From positions 2,797,501 to 2,861,500 of the forward strand of contig NC_134962.1 of assembly GCF_965638725.1 (NCBI RefSeq): a stretch of 64,000 nt of DNA, read 5' to 3'. Source of the stretch: Aptenodytes patagonicus. Its lineage: Eukaryota; Chordata; Aves; Sphenisciformes; Spheniscidae. Positions 1 through 14,700 of the stretch are shown here, one piece after another (the first letter of the stretch is position 1; each line of letters starts with the position of its first letter). The position numbers and the translations under genes were made by a program. The notes beneath the pieces were generated by a model, which ran no database searches, was not told the origin of the DNA, and worked only from the letters and a program-made list of their open reading frames with translations.

Positions 1-322
1 GTTTGAATCGCAGCCTCCTTTACACACCCAATTACAGCTGTTGCTCATGGAAAATGGGATAGTGAGTGTGCAGACGAGCTTAATCATCCACGGGCGTATG
101 TCATCCCTGGGGAGCTGTGAACAGGGTTTGCAACTGCACATGCACACCCATGCAGTCTGGGAGTCTGTCTCCCACATCAGCGACTGATAGAATAAATCTT
201 TGCCATCACATAGGACCACTAAGTGTTAGTGAGACCTTCCCCTCCTGTCTCTGGACTTAAATTAAAATATCCTGTTTTGGAATAAAGCACTAATAATCTT
301 CAGAAGTTTTAATCTCAAATAA

Positions 323-484
<162 letters not shown>

Positions 485-950
485 ATATAGCCACATAAGG
501 AAGAAAGTATATCCCACTCTATGGATTTTAGTTCACCTGGAAGGAGAGGAGCAAAGAAATGGAGGCAGCCCTTTGAATAATTTACTGTGTGTCCGCACTT
601 GAGTTGCTCCAGAGCTCTCTGGGAATACTTTCCAAGGTCACATTGTTTTGCCAAGATATTTTCATCTCCTCCATCTAATTTAGGGGAGAAGTTCTTATTA
701 AAGTTTGTACATAGCATGGTGGCATTCATTGGCATATACTCAGCAATGTAAGAACACGAGCTTGTTCCCTAAAGCAGCACATAAAGAGGCTTCACATCTA
801 CAAACCAGCCCCTGGCAAATTAGCTCCAGTTGTCTTCAGAGGTCTCAGTGTGCCCTGCCTAGTCATTTTGCCCTGTCAAGCTGAAGTGGTTCAGGACTGC
901 GTGTCCCTGTATGAGTCATTTTATAAATAAAGTTCCAGATTTGGGATACC
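485..950 (+). other. CHRNA4: CHRNA4 3' untranslated region (approximate end)
   Basis: This is noncoding sequence from the CHRNA4 stop codon to just past the AATAAA at 926-931. The end is estimated from the usual 10-30 base spacing to the cleavage site. A longer 3'UTR using a more distal signal cannot be excluded. Confidence 0.6.
926..931 (+). promoter_or_regulatory. CHRNA4: Poly(A) signal AATAAA, CHRNA4
   Basis: A canonical AATAAA hexamer lies about 440 bases after the CHRNA4 stop. It is the first one in the 3'UTR on this strand. Confidence 0.6.
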
Positions 951-3900
951 TGTGTAGGATGTGGTCTGTGGTCAGCTGGTAAAGATGGACAGACTGGAAA
1001 GGCTGAAGGAATTCCTCAAGGCAAATCAGCCCCTTTGGGACCAACGCTGATCGTTAGCTCACCAAAACACAATAGCTACGGTCTTTATATTGACAGAGTT
1101 TACTTTGGCCAATACCCTTCGGAAACCATGGGGATTATAGCTGAGTGAGGATCATGCAAATGAAGGGGGGATTTGGGGTTAAGATTCAGATTATGTTGGC
1201 AGCACTTTAGTGTGCTTTCAAGGGAAATTTCCTGGATCCCAGTTATGGCTGCTGCAAAATAACAGAGGGTCACTCTGAGCCGAAAAACCCTTGCTGTAGG
1301 TAGGGAAGCTACTTAGAGATGGGGAAGCCACAGCAGAAATCCAGGACGGTGCGTTAGTGTAATAAAGAAATGTGCCAGTACACGGGGAAACCTGAACAGG
1401 CCATACAGCCACACTTGGGAATTCAGAATGGCATTTTGCAGAAATTACAGGTTATATGGCCTTAAATTTGGCCAGTTGTTTCAGCAACTGCGCTCTTCCC
1501 AGCTCTATCCAAACTAAACCTACTTTTTTTGCACATCTTGTCCTTGCTTTGGGACCTGCAGCAAGAAGGCAGGGACAGGCACCACCGGCCAGAGGGAGGG
1601 GAGATGCTGGAGCCCTGTCCTACCGCAGGGAGACATCGGTGCATGATGGCATAGCTGAGCCAGATGTGAGTGAAAGGCTGGAAGACGGGGGTAAGCATGG
1701 GCTTCATTTATCTTCTACCTTTTCTCTGTATGCATTTGCAATCGCAGGAGCGACCACACTTGGACAGACCATAAGTCCGTCCAGCTCAGCATCCCCTCTG
1801 TTTGGTACTTACAAACCCACCGTTCCCATCCTCATTGCTGATTGCTGGGTGCCAGGTGGGATCAGCACAGCAGCACCCAGCCCAGTGTCTCCCTGCTTAC
1901 TTCAGAGGTCTTATAGGCAGAAGGGCTTATAAACAGTTTACCACAGTGTGCGAGGAAAGGCAGACATAGTCTAAAAATAAAGGCTTCCCCTGGGACCTGC
2001 CGTGACTGCATGTCTCAAAGCCCAGGCTGGCAGCTGAGGGGCTCTGGGCTTCACCCAGCATCTCCTCTGCACCCCGCAGCTGGGATCAGCACGCACAAGA
2101 CTGTCTGGCCACCATGAAGTTTGCTGCTAGGCAGCTCTGGCTAGCCCAGAGCTTTGGAGAACGCACAGTGGGAGAGGCAGGCAGCTGCCTGGAGGCCAGC
2201 ACAGAAGGTCCTGGTAGAAGCCAGAGCCTGGGGTAGGTGAGACCCCAGGTGAGATATGTGGCACCCCTACGTGGTAGCCTGGCCGATGTGGCTTGCTCAT
2301 GCCACATGGCTCAGTGAGCAGCAGAGAGCTGCACAGACTTGTGACAGTAATGCTGGAAATGAAACAATATGGTTTAAAGAGACTTCTTTGAAATACAAGT
2401 TACTGCACTCAGTCCAAGCAATACAGGCTAAAAATCAATGCAGCGCTCAGCCTGTTTGGCCTCATCTAAGAAGCTACAACTGACCTCCGTGTTCACAGAC
2501 TCAGCCAAGAGCTTAAAATCTGTATGGCTCACAAAAACATAGAGTAGCCGTGGCTTGGGCCAGTTCCACGAAGAGCTGTGCTGGCATGGCACAGGGAGGG
2601 AGGATGAGGGAGCCTGAGCTGCTGCTGCCTCTTTGCTTGTTTTCAGAATAGAGAGAGACCTAGTCTTTGGAGATGCTAATTTACCCCTTTTCACAGTCAG
2701 TGAGTGCTTATAGCAATGAAAGGAAAACAAACAGTCAAACATCTTCAAGGTCTAGTGCATAAATGTACCAACGCAGCTGCAGTCTGCATCGCAGTGGCTG
2801 CACTCCACAGAGGGGGACAGGTTATGGTTTGTGGTGCAGACAGGCTGGGCTCATGGAGGTGGCCTGAACCCTCTCCAGCGCCTTTTCGCATTTCGAGTGC
2901 ACCAATAAAATGATCATGAAGGTGGGATGATTTCTGACCATGGGCATTGCTGGGTCAGGGGCATCATATCACCAGACTGCAGCCGTGCCCACGATGGCTG
3001 TTCAGAGCTCCCACTACAACCTTCTCCCCCTCCTTCTCCCAAGCCCATGAGCATCAATAGCAACAGAGCAGGTGGGAGGCTTGACTGTGCATGCACATTT
3101 TTAGCAATAAAACTACATGCACTTTCCAAGCTAGGCTGGAGAGTCAGCAGCAGCTCAAGTCTCTGCTCACGTCTCCCAGTGAACGTGGGCTCGGGCAGCA
3201 GCAGAGCAATGGCCAAAGCAGACCAGGGGTGGGGACCCACAGAGGAGAGGTTTAAGTACAGATTTAAGAGCCAAATGTTTAAGGTGGCATATTGGGAAAT
3301 TCAGTAGGGGCAGGCATAGGCTGTACTTTGTTCACAGCAAAGGGCCCATCTCAAATCTTCACCTTTTCTGCAAAAAGTTATTGCCAGTGCACACAGTGTG
3401 AACGGCAGCGTCTCAAGGGGAGCGTGGCACAGTGACAGCAACGGAGCAGGACTGCCTGGCAAGGCCATGAAACTGCAGTGCAGCCCCTGACAGAACTGCC
3501 CTGCCACGCAGGAAGAGGAGGAAAGTGCCACACACATCTGCTCCATCAGCACATCAAAAGCATCGGGTGTGATTAGGAGCGCTAAGGATGTGGTTGTGCC
3601 CCTGAAGAGTCAGCGCCACTGGGGGATCACAGGGTTTGGCAGGACAAGATGAGAAGTGACAGCTGAAACCGGTTACAAAGACGTTACTGGCATTTGGGAA
3701 GAAGCTCGGATAATGCAGGTCACTGGCATCCTCTGTTTGGCTAACAGCATAACATTTTTCAGACAGTGGCAACTCCATTTCTTCTCACGTGGCATTAATA
3801 GTTCCCCAGTTTAAAGTTCAAATAAAGTCTTGCCTTCTGCTTCTGATGTGCCTCCTTGTAAAATCTAAGGGGAGAAAATAGGAATCAACACCTACTGCTC

Positions 3901-6900
3901 TTTCTTAGACAGGTTATTCCATCTTGGAGGTTGTTAAGGGGGATGCTATCCCATAGGATTCAATGATCAACAACTGGAATAAAACTGGGACATGAACCAC
4001 ACTATAACTGTAGAATAATGAATAATTCTGTTCTTCCAAACCCATGAAACACAAAGAGAGAGTTTTTTAGCATATGAAAGACTCCAGGAAAATGTATGCA
4101 GCCAGGCCGTTAACATTTGCAATGTTCCCAGCTCAGAACTATTCCTGGGACTTGACTGAACAAGCTGACATCAGAAGAAGAATGAGGAAGCAAGACTAGG
4201 ATACAGCAGGAGCTCTAAAACTGCCTTGGAAGAGACCCAGAGCAAAGTAACTGGTTTTCAGGATCTGGGAGTGCAAAAGTAAGCTCAGAGACCCCAAAGG
4301 CATCACAAAAAGCAGACACAGATGCTGATCTTTTCTGTTTTACTTGTGGAGGAGAGATCGTATCCTCATCATAGTATTTCATGCTTTCCCATCAGTACGG
4401 CTCTATTGGCCATGAATGAAGAAGATGAAAAGGATAGAAACCTAACTGTAATAACCTCAGTTACCATCATTTTTCTGTTTTTCCCTACATCCTCTTTCTT
4501 CTGGTTCCCTAACGCTCGCTCTTTCTGGGTCATCTTCCCAGCCATAGGGCACACAGGGTATTTTATCTGCAGCTGGCTGGTAGGATGATCTATGTAATCC
4601 CCGTTGCCCCAGCTGTTTTCAGGACTGTTTTCCACCATATCATCTCATTCTCCAGTGAGCTAATCCTCATAGCGTGTATCACCTCCCTTTTGGATAAGTT
4701 CCTCTTTAGACATTTATCAAGAAACTGCACTTGAGGAAATCCTCTTGTGTAGAGACAGATAGGCAGAAAGATGCATGTGAGAGATGTAAAATTCACATAT
4801 AGTGCTTAGGAAAATCCCCCTATAACAGCCCCACCTGCCTTGATAGCCCCTATGGGCTCTCCCCCGCTGCACATCTTTCATCCTAAGCCTTTTTTGTTTC
4901 CAGCCCTTTAAATCTGGTCAAGCCAAGCTGCTGAGCCCTGGAGAAAGCCTTTTCAGAGCTGCTTGTTAGCAGTGTTGCTGGTTAGTCCTCTGTGCTTATT
5001 GTATCTTACCCCTGAGACCAATTTAATACCTTAAAATGATGCCTGTAGCAAAAAAAAAAAAAATCTGTCTCTGAAAGGTCCTCAACCTCTGCCAGAATCT
5101 AGCTGCACGAGCTAGGTCAAACTCTGCAGCAGGGCTAAAAATCCAAATTTATCGCAATTTAAGGACTGGAGGATAGAAGCTTTAAAGAAACTGGAGATAC
5201 GATGTCACACTACACACCGTGTGAAAAAGAAAGTCTCTATGACACAGATTACTTAAGGGCAGTAATAAGAATGAGCAAATCAGGACAAGGGATTTTCATA
5301 AGGACTGAACAGAAGGGGAGGTCAACAGGCATTACTCTGCAAAGGTGAAGAAATGGGAGGAACTTGTGAGATTTCACAAGGACATGTTAAATTTTTGCAC
5401 TGAGGTTAATTCAGGTTTATCCAGAAAACAGGTTTAAATCCAGAAAACCTAATATCCAAACTTTTATTTGTAGCAATTAAAGCTTGGAGAACAGAGTCCC
5501 TACTAAGGAAAGATCTGCAAGAGAATTTTTTAAACCGCATTGCTAAGGAATAACACTGTTCTTAACTACAGTTTGCATTAAAAGTGATAAATTGGGCCAG
5601 AAAAGTACAAAGCATGCTAAAGAACAGCACAAGAGGGAAAACAACAGGTTGTGCTCCAGCAAAGAGCGTGGGACATCAATATTCACAAATGGCTGGTTTC
5701 TGTACTCACTGACAGAAGAGGGAACTGCAGTTTGGGCTGGGCAGGGTCTCCTGAGCCTCCCTGCACCTCCACCTTGAGGGCTGTTGTGTTTCTCCAACCA
5801 CTGAAATCTTTTCTTTTTGCTGTTTAATTGCATGCAACGTTCATTGCTGGATTAGGACACCCTCAGTGCCTAAAATCTCTCAGCAGAAATGCTCCTAGGC
5901 TTCAAGGAATTGGGTTACAAAGCACTTGCACATATGCTCTGTGATACTAGGTGGACTAAATATCTATAATTTCAAGTAAAGAAAACCACTTGTGGGACAA
6001 AGTTTAGGAACATAAATGGACAAGTTGTTTGTCTCCTAATCAGTAGCCCTTCTGGGACCCAATTTTGTTGAAGTCTGGCCCTTCATGTTGTATCTGAAAT
6101 AATCAGACGAAAGCAAATGTCACTTGAAATTCTACCAAATAGATTAAATCCCAAGGCAGGCAGTAAAACGATGTTAGTAACTTTCAAAAACAGTCGATAA
6201 AGAAAAATAAAGGAGCTCTGTGTCAACTCACCTGCAGTTACTAGATTTGAAGAGACAGAACAGCAAGTTCAGAACTTGGAATTTGACTGCGCTAATTTAA
6301 ATCAGAAAGGAAGCAGAATTACCTGCGAAATGCAGATGTTCCACACTGAAATGCTTACCTTCCCCAGTCTGTGAGCATTTCATGGGAACAATTTAGGTTC
6401 TGCTGTGCAGGGTACCCCTTTTACCTCCTTGCTTTTCCCGCCCACTGCTTTGCATCATTTGTGACTGCCAGCTGTCACAAGTATTGGGTTTTATATCCAG
6501 TGCTAAATGCAGAGCCATTCTGAATGCAACTTAATGCAGGTTTGGTAGGTTTATTTTCAGAATGCCTTCATGTTTCAGAGAATAGGGAAAACACAGATCA
6601 AAAGCTCTTTGACCTGTGTAAACAGAAACATCTACAACTCCACAACAGGTACGCAGGGTCCCTGTCCCAACGAATGCATCTCTTCCAAACACCATGTTCC
6701 AAATGTGCTGTATACTTCAGCTCCTCTGACCTCTCCTTTTTCTTCTGGCTGGAGCTTTGTCTGCGGCAACACTTCATCTAAGCTAGAAAGATTTCTATTT
6801 TATATGTCAAGGCAACTCTGGAAAGCTCCAAAGTGAACAGAAATGTTATTTCTATCAGTGTGGTATTTCTATGCATTTTCCTACATTTTCCAAAGGGAAT

Positions 6901-8695
6901 GTATGTCATACTGAAAACATTAATTCTTGGGAGTTTCTAGAGAATGAACATACGTTAAGCCAAGGACTACTTTAAATACTTACAGGATGCAGTAATCATA
7001 TTTTTACGTGACTTTTGTTGTAGGATGACTCCCATACAAGTCTGAGATGTTCAAATGTTCCTTTAGCAAAAATTTTTAGTTCTAGAGGATTTTTTCCATA
7101 AAGACAAGAGGAAATAATATTTGGATTCCATGTCTAAACAACCTAATTTTCTTAAGGTAGACCTCTTTGGTATTTATGTGACAATCTAGTTTCTAAATGT
7201 GGATGCACGTGCTGTTAAGTTTTCAAAAGTTGGCTATAGGCATATGAATACCCAGCTACCAGTCTGCCTGTAGCTGCAGAAACTGCACATCCAAACTAAG
7301 TGCACAGGAATATGCATGATGCTCCATTTTTTGCCTCTTCACATCTTTGAAAAAAATCTGTGCTGGTACTTTTTGCTTCATTCCACTTTTGCAAAAAATG
7401 AAATATTTTGGTGCTCCAGGTTTAAACCACAGTTCAGACACAATTGATTCTGAAGCAGGGGCAGTTTACAAGGAGTGTAACCGAGCACAGCCTAAAACAG
7501 TGCTTGCAAAGGAGGAGGTACATTTTTATCAGTGTCTGTACAGTTTGTTGTGGATACATATTAGACTACGGCTCACTCAAGGAAAGGGGTGTAACATGAC
7601 AATTACCTCCATGTCATATATATAAAACTCAGACTCGGAGCTATTCAATATTCTACCTGATAAAACGTAACGTAGCTCCTCAGACTGCAGGAGGCAGAGA
7701 TGGAAAAGCCAGTAGGTTAATCTCCAGCTCCTCTCGGTACACAGCTGTGCTCTGTCTGATCTAAGGCTTTGCTTGACAGTTACCAAGCCCCAGAGAACGA
7801 GGCTAAACGGTGGGGTTTGTCACATCACGGGAAGGTTACCACGCTGTCTGCGGTGCCTGTGTACATAACACCCCTGCAAGGAAGCCATCAGCGTTCTGCC
7901 AAAAGCAGAAACAGTCAAAATGGTGCTAGACTTTGTTACCTTGTCAACCAACAGAAAATGCAGTTTTGACCCAGTGGATTTGCATCTTTGGGCATGAGGT
8001 GCAAGTGACAAAAATAAACCACAAGCAGACAAATGGGCAAAAATTATCTGTTATTTCTGAGCATTTCAATACATTATTTCTTTTTCTTACAAGTCTGTCA
8101 GCCTGCACCTCTGACCGTGTCTTTGTCTTCCTGTGGGACATGCAATGCGAGTTTGAACACTGCAGTTGTCCAGTGCTGAAAAACAGACGGATGACTCACC
8201 TGAACACAGGCTGGTTTGGCGGCTTTAGTGTTTGATTGACTTGTCCATATAGAAATGATGGGACATTAAAAAAAAAAACAAACCACAAACAACACATTTG
8301 GTGTTCAGGTTGCTGCTTCTCTTGGAGCGTGTGGAGCTTTCACCCAGAGATTTCCAGGGCAAAGCAATGTCTTCAGCTGCCTCCACACCAGCCATCAGGG
8401 GATAAAATCTGTGTGTGGAAAGGAGATGAGGCCACTGAGCAAACGAATAAATCAGTCTCAAGTACTGAGAAGGAATGGTGTAGAATTAATTCTTTCCCCT
8501 TGTAAATCTTTTGTTTGGTGCCAGTGATTTTCTTCATTTCCCAGGACTTTGTACAACTGAGCCTCCATGAAATGTATGTGTAGGAACTGAGATATTGTTC
8601 CTCTTTACACACCATGGAAACGTTGCCGGGGACATTAAGAACTGAAGATACACCCATGATCACTCCACCTGCTCAACTACTGCTGCAGTTATGTG
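951..8695. other. Convergent intergenic interval; contains the unresolved COL20A1 3'UTR
   Basis: About 7.7 kb separates the two converging genes. I see no coding exon on either strand with splice sites plus a recognisable domain, and no RNA gene. The right part must hold the COL20A1 3'UTR. The nearest AATAAA on the minus strand downstream of the COL20A1 stop is at about 6550-6555, implying a 3'UTR of roughly 2.1 kb if it is used. A 13-base A run lies near 5050. Confidence 0.5.
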
Positions 8696-8700
8696 TTAGT
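8696..8700 (-). CDS. COL20A1: COL20A1 tentative terminal coding exon (Asp-stop)
   Basis: The preceding exon ends in phase 1 with G. The first good acceptor downstream is CCATCCTTCATAG behind a GACTGCTCCTC tract. It gives AC TAA, so the protein would end RRD and stop. The next AG choices downstream would give a short VVEQVE-type ending instead. No homology can settle such a short exon. Confidence 0.35.
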
Positions 8701-11700
8701 CTATGAAGGATGGCTGAGGAGCAGTCAACTGAACTGGCTTTTATCCATATGAATTGCACGTGAATCATCCTGATTGCTTTGCAAAGGAGGCTCTTGCAAG
8801 ACTGACAGTGCCTAAAGGATGAACAGAGGTCTCTGCCTAGCTTAAAAGAAGTAACCAGAGAGACCAGTTCTAAAATCACAACTTTTGCACTGAGATAGTC
8901 AGGACTTACCTCTTCTACCTGCCCCATAACATCCAGAGATATCACAGCCCCCTGGATATCCAGACTGCCCAGGCTGCCCTCTGACACCGGGAAAACCTTG
9001 AGGACCAGCATTCCCAGGGTAACCCTTTGGACCTGGTTTCCCCAGCACAACTTCTCCTGGTGGGCCTGAAGAAGGAGAAGCACTGTAAGCTGTAGCACAT
9101 CTACTTTAGCTGCTTCAGTGTACTACCTCTTCTATATTTTCTCCATCTTACATGGTGGTTAATTTTCTGAGTATCGTTTCCTCATTTTGGTGGAAAAATA
9201 GGACTTGGCAGTTGGAAAACCTCTTCTGAATCCCAGTAACTAGAGGGCTTATTCTTGACCTTAAGGGTGCCCAGATTGGCTAAAAGTAGAGCCTGATTAT
9301 GAGAATCCAAAGTCCACCTACGTGTCAATGCAGAAAATCACCCTAACCCCAGGATCCATCCCAGAGTCATTGTTTTTTGTGTCTTTACATCTCAACTATA
9401 AAAATTTAAACACAGAAGAATATGTTTGACCACACTCTCTTGACAGTGCCTGGTTTGTTACGTCAGTGGCAAACCTCCCACTGATTCCACGTAACAGGGA
9501 TCAGGATGGAGGAGTACACCAAATCCTAACAGATTACTCAAAAACCCTTGTGTTTCATGAGCTGAATTTTCAGCATTTCTATCCCCTGAGCATCTGGTCT
9601 TGCATGCAGAAAGGCAGCGAAACTAAAACTCCCTGGATATGTCTCAGGTCCTTAAAATACATCATTACCTGGGAATGGGTACCAGGGGGAGGAGGCTGCC
9701 TGGAGCAATCTCTAACATCTTAGCAGAGAGGAACCATCCGGGATGCTGCCGACAGTGCTGCAGTGGGAAGGTCAGTCTGCCCCACCACAGTGGTCCTAAG
9801 GCTGAACGATGCTTTGAATCTGGCAGCTGCTCAGCTCTGGATGGCCTCACTGGGTCAATACAAAGAGGTTGTATTCACTCTACCTGTTCTGCCTCTGGGT
9901 CCTTGGATCCCTTCCTCACTGGCTCCAGGCATCCCTTTTTCTCCCTTGGGCCCTGGGGCACCTAATCACAAGGAAGAGATAAGTGTCACTTCACTAAATT
10001 TTGAATTTCACCCTGAATTAATGCTCCCACCAGGCCGCTCTTAGATGTTGAAGTGAAGTAGAGTCGCAGCACTTGGCAACACAGAGAAATATCCATTTCC
10101 TTTAATTCTGTCTGGGTACCTATTCTCTTTTCCAGAGTGGCCAGTTGCCCATGACCAACAGGGCTCCAACCAGCATCGATTTGCAGCCTGATATGGGTGA
10201 AAATGGGGATTTTTCACAGAGAAATTCATAGCGCTGGTGTTGGCGCACTGGCCCGAGTGTGAGGTCCACTCCCACGCTCTTCACATGGATCAGACAAATC
10301 ACAAAGGTGAACCGTCTCTTCGACCAGGTGCTAGTAAGTCAGGCTTGCTGGTTTTGCATGAAATTGCTCACAAAACCAGTACATCTGAGTGAAACAGGTG
10401 CATTTTGACAAAATACCATTTTTCATATTTTTAAGATGAAAATATTTTGATCAGCCATGTCCTTAAGATTGTTTTTCAGTGAGTTCTTCATCTGTCTTCT
10501 CCCATCTCCTCGCTTGACAGGCTGGAAACATCTGCAGGTTGTTACTTTCCTTTTCTCTTAAGTGACATTTTTATAAGCTCTGCAGATACCAGCTAAGACT
10601 GAACAGTGCCAGAGCAAGGAGTTAAACAGAAGGTCTCTAGTTACTTAGAGGTGTTAGGACACTGCTGAAACCAACGTTTTTCATTTTATTTTGACAGACA
10701 ATTACTTGAGCCACTGACAAACGTCTGCAAATCCAAGCAAAACATATTCCCACCATTCACTCACTCATGTGCAATAACTGATGCCACTTTCTGAGATTAC
10801 ATTGATCTATTTCTTTAGCCATGTGTGAGGCTTTTGTTATTGGAACTACTGCTCCAGAAACCTACTTCCACTTTCAGTATTACTTCAGTTGCCTCATGCC
10901 CGCCTTCAGTGTTTTCCAAGACTTGCCATTTCTGCCCAGAGGTGATCCGTTCCACCACCTCTCCTCCACGTTCATCCAAATGGCTGTTTCTTTTGCCTTT
11001 CTGTAGGAAAAGCCTCCTGCCCTCTAAAATCAAACTGTCCATCCTTCAAAATCTACAAACTGGCCTTCCTCTCAAAGCAGAGCTTGCAGAAAGAGTGGCC
11101 TGTATCTGTTTTCTCTCTACTCTTTGAGCTATCTAACTTGGGTTACTCTTCCTAGAAGAGAGAAGTCCAAAAGGAAAATAGTAATCAGACGAGATAATAT
11201 CATGGGTTATCTTTACAGTACTGCCTGAGGCACTAAAATGTTTAGTTAAAGTATCAAAGATACAGTCAAAAATGCTTACGAACGCTTCTGTCCATACCTC
11301 TTTCTCCAGGATACCCATCTTTGCCAGGCTGTCCAGGGATGCCATTTTCTCCTCTTTCTCCGTTGCTCCCAGGGGGACCTGGAGGACCTGGTGGTCCTGG
11401 TTCTCCTGGTTTTAACCTTTCTTCCCAAACAGGAACTGGCTTCCTTGCATGTTCGTGAATGAATGAGTCAAATTTCAACACATGAGCTAAGAAGGGAAGT
11501 CAGAAAATGAATGTTTCCTTGGCTGGGAAATTCAGAAAAGAGACAAAACCAGAGGATGTTGTCTAAAAAGGTACTTAAACTATCAGCTAGTGCTAAAAGA
11601 CTGTCAGTCCAAACTGAGAAAGCCAGAAGCTGAAGCGGAAAAGGGGCAGCTGAGTCATGACTTTGCTGCCTGACCTTGGGCAAACCTCTGCTTCTCTTCG

Positions 11701-14700
11701 TGCACCACAGCACAGAAGCTTTACCAAAAATGCCTCGTCTCAAGAGGAATCAGCACAAACCACCAAAAGAATAATTTCTTTCAAATTAGTTTCAAGCTTT
11801 TCCATTTGAGAAATAAAGGACTCTTTGCAAAGTGCCAAAGGGTTTTCCAAAGAAATACTTCACAGGTCTCTGTGCTAATGCCACCCAGTAAAACCAATGC
11901 AGCACTGAGAGCCTGTGATGGGACATTTGCTCTGCGTGGTGCTCAGCACGGCACAGGGTGGAGGAGCTCCCTGGATCACCAACAGCTTCATGCTGCCTCC
12001 CCTCTGGTTTTGTTCACCACTGCTGGAGAGGCGTGAGCTGGGCTGGTTATACTCACTCTGAATCATCCGCTCACAAGCCTGGCTAACGAGCTGGTAAATT
12101 GTGGCCAAGGACTGTGGTTCCCCCTAAAGTGAAACATTTTTTTTTTAATTAAAAAAAAAAGGGAAGTATTAATATCTTTTAAAAAGAATCAATATCATAA
12201 TGTATGATAGCTTTCTGCCCATTCTTTTTGGCAGCTTGAGTTTCAGAGATATTAATTACTGTGAAATGCAGCTTTATTTATTTATCACAAAGCTCTGAAG
12301 CCATAAAATTGAAATTGGGAAACATCAATAATTGCTTTTCTCCTGCACATCAAAAAGCCCAGACCGAATCTCAATAATTACCGAAGCTACCAAAAAAGGG
12401 AGAGTAAATTTCACTCTCAAATTTTTATCAAAAAAGATGCTAAATCTCTAACTCAATGTTCTGTGATATGTAAAACATTTAATATGATCAGATATTACAA
12501 CGTCCTATCTTTGTCTAGATCTTTTATGAATATTGATTCTTACCGTTACTGTATTCTGAATAAATCATATCTGAGGGGTTCTTTAGAAAGTTTTAGTAAA
12601 GTAGGGAGAAGCAATAAAATAAACACTGACTCTATCTGTGAAAATTCATAGCTAACACACTGCATACTTCCAAAAACATTTATAAAATATACATCTCTGG
12701 CTGGATCACTGTGCAGATTACCCAGACTTAAACAAAAGCTTGGCACAACACCCAAGGGAGGGAGAAAGGAAAGCTCCACTGCAAAAAAAACGTACAGAAA
12801 AGGAAAAGCTGGTGGGAAAGGAAGGAGAATGGTGTTAAAAATTGTAATACTGAAGCATTAACTTGAGACAAAAGCAGTCCGTCAAAAGCAGCTCACTCCC
12901 GTCTGAAGCCTAATTCACATAAGTCAATCTCGGCAATGAGACTCAGACTCCTAGAAAGACACAGGGTTTCTTTTTAACCAGAAGTCAGGATAGGAAAAAT
13001 TTCTTCTCACAATAAAATAACCTTCAAAGACAGTGCAGATCTCCTGACATCAAACGCGCTGTGCTGGGACGTGCCAGAGGATTATTACAAATGAGTCCCC
13101 TCTATGCAACACATTAAAAAAGAGCAACTCAGTCAAGTCAAGTGTTTTTGTTTTTTCCTTCTCAGCAAAGAATGGATTTTCAGTTGGCATTTCTTCTTCA
13201 TTACTACAGTCGATACTAGCGAGCTCCTGACTGCTGCAGGATTATTTATATCCCACCAGCATAGCCAGTGCAGGTGAAAGCAAAGGCAACAAGCTATAGG
13301 TACGTGAAGTTATTCGACACTAGGAAGGTTTATATACATAAGCATAGCCTGCAAAGCACGTTACCACATCCACTCTTTTGAGTGTAGGATACAGGGACAG
13401 TGTTGCTGCCTAGCACCACAAAAACTCACTTTCTCTCCTCTTTCTCCTTTTGGACCCGGCAGCCCCTAAAAGGAGAGAAAAGAAAAAATAAAAGTCTAGG
13501 GAAAGGAAGAGCAGAAGAAAACAAAAAATCAATGGGGATGTGGGTTACATCAGTGGGACACTGAACACAAAGTTTGTTTCCCACACTCTCGTCGTTTCCT
13601 TGACCTCGTGACAGTGACTAGAAGAGCTTCAAGCTCATAGGAATATTTTGGTTTCTTTAAGAAAAAGAGTAATAAAGCTGCAGCTGGAGCAGTGGCATAA
13701 AGCACCATCAGCAGGGATGCAGAAATTCCTCAGATGATACATTCTTAGAACAGATTTCCCAACATAGCAGGTGGCTTTTAACATCTGAGAAGAAGAAATA
13801 ACTGCGACATCTAGACCTGCGGTTGCCCCTACAAGCCCAACGCTGGCTGCTCCAGCTCAGGACTGACTCTCTCACTTTATTCTAGAATCTTACACCAGAA
13901 ATTTGTTTGGATGTTGGATTTTGTGTAGGTTGTGAATCTACAAAGAGCAAAGGGAGGTGGGATTTGTTAAATGCTTTATCAACAGTTAGGTAGCCTGGGC
14001 TTTGCATATCGAGGCATCTCCTTAAGAAGGATGAGTGTGAACTAAAACTATTCTTTAGACTCTGAGGGAGAGCTGCTGTGGGAACAGCTTGTTTCCACTC
14101 AATTATTTCCTGTCTTGGCGCTTTGAGACCCAAAAGCAGAAACTTACTGTTGGCCCAACGTCACCCGGAGGTCCCTTCTCTCCACTGCTGCCTTGGGAGC
14201 CTGTCACTCCTTGGAAACCCTGCAGACATTAGTTACAAGACAAAGATAAAAGTCCAGTTACTTCCTAACTACCTTCTTTTTCTGTTCAAGGTTGACATCT
14301 CCCTGCAGTTCCAGGGGCACCAGCAGTTTGAGTTTAGAGGACTCTAGCAAGAGCATTGTAGCCTTAAGGTTTATGTCAGTACCTCATCCAGCCATGAGTC
14401 CAATGTTAAGAGTATATCGTGTATGAGTCATGTTCACATCATTTCCTATTACTGTCTCATCACAGTCAAGCCACCGAAGCAGAGTTTTGCCAACAAACTG
14501 CAATGTTTTTTCCCCTAAAGGCTTTTGTTCCTTCATTATATATTCAGATTTAGACATAGCCTAGAGCATAACCCTTTTCTTCAGCCTCCTAATACGATGC
14601 TGTTGTTTTCCTTTTCCTTTAAGACCTGTGTTTGCCTCTAATACTTTACAACAGTAACAGCAGCTTAGAGAGTGGGAAATGCCTTCTTTGGTCATCTCCT

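Noticed and set aside
8611-8690. Alternative last COL20A1 exon ending VVEQVE
   Set aside because: Its acceptor (ACTGCAG) has a poorer pyrimidine tract than the CATAG site just upstream. It is kept only as a fallback.
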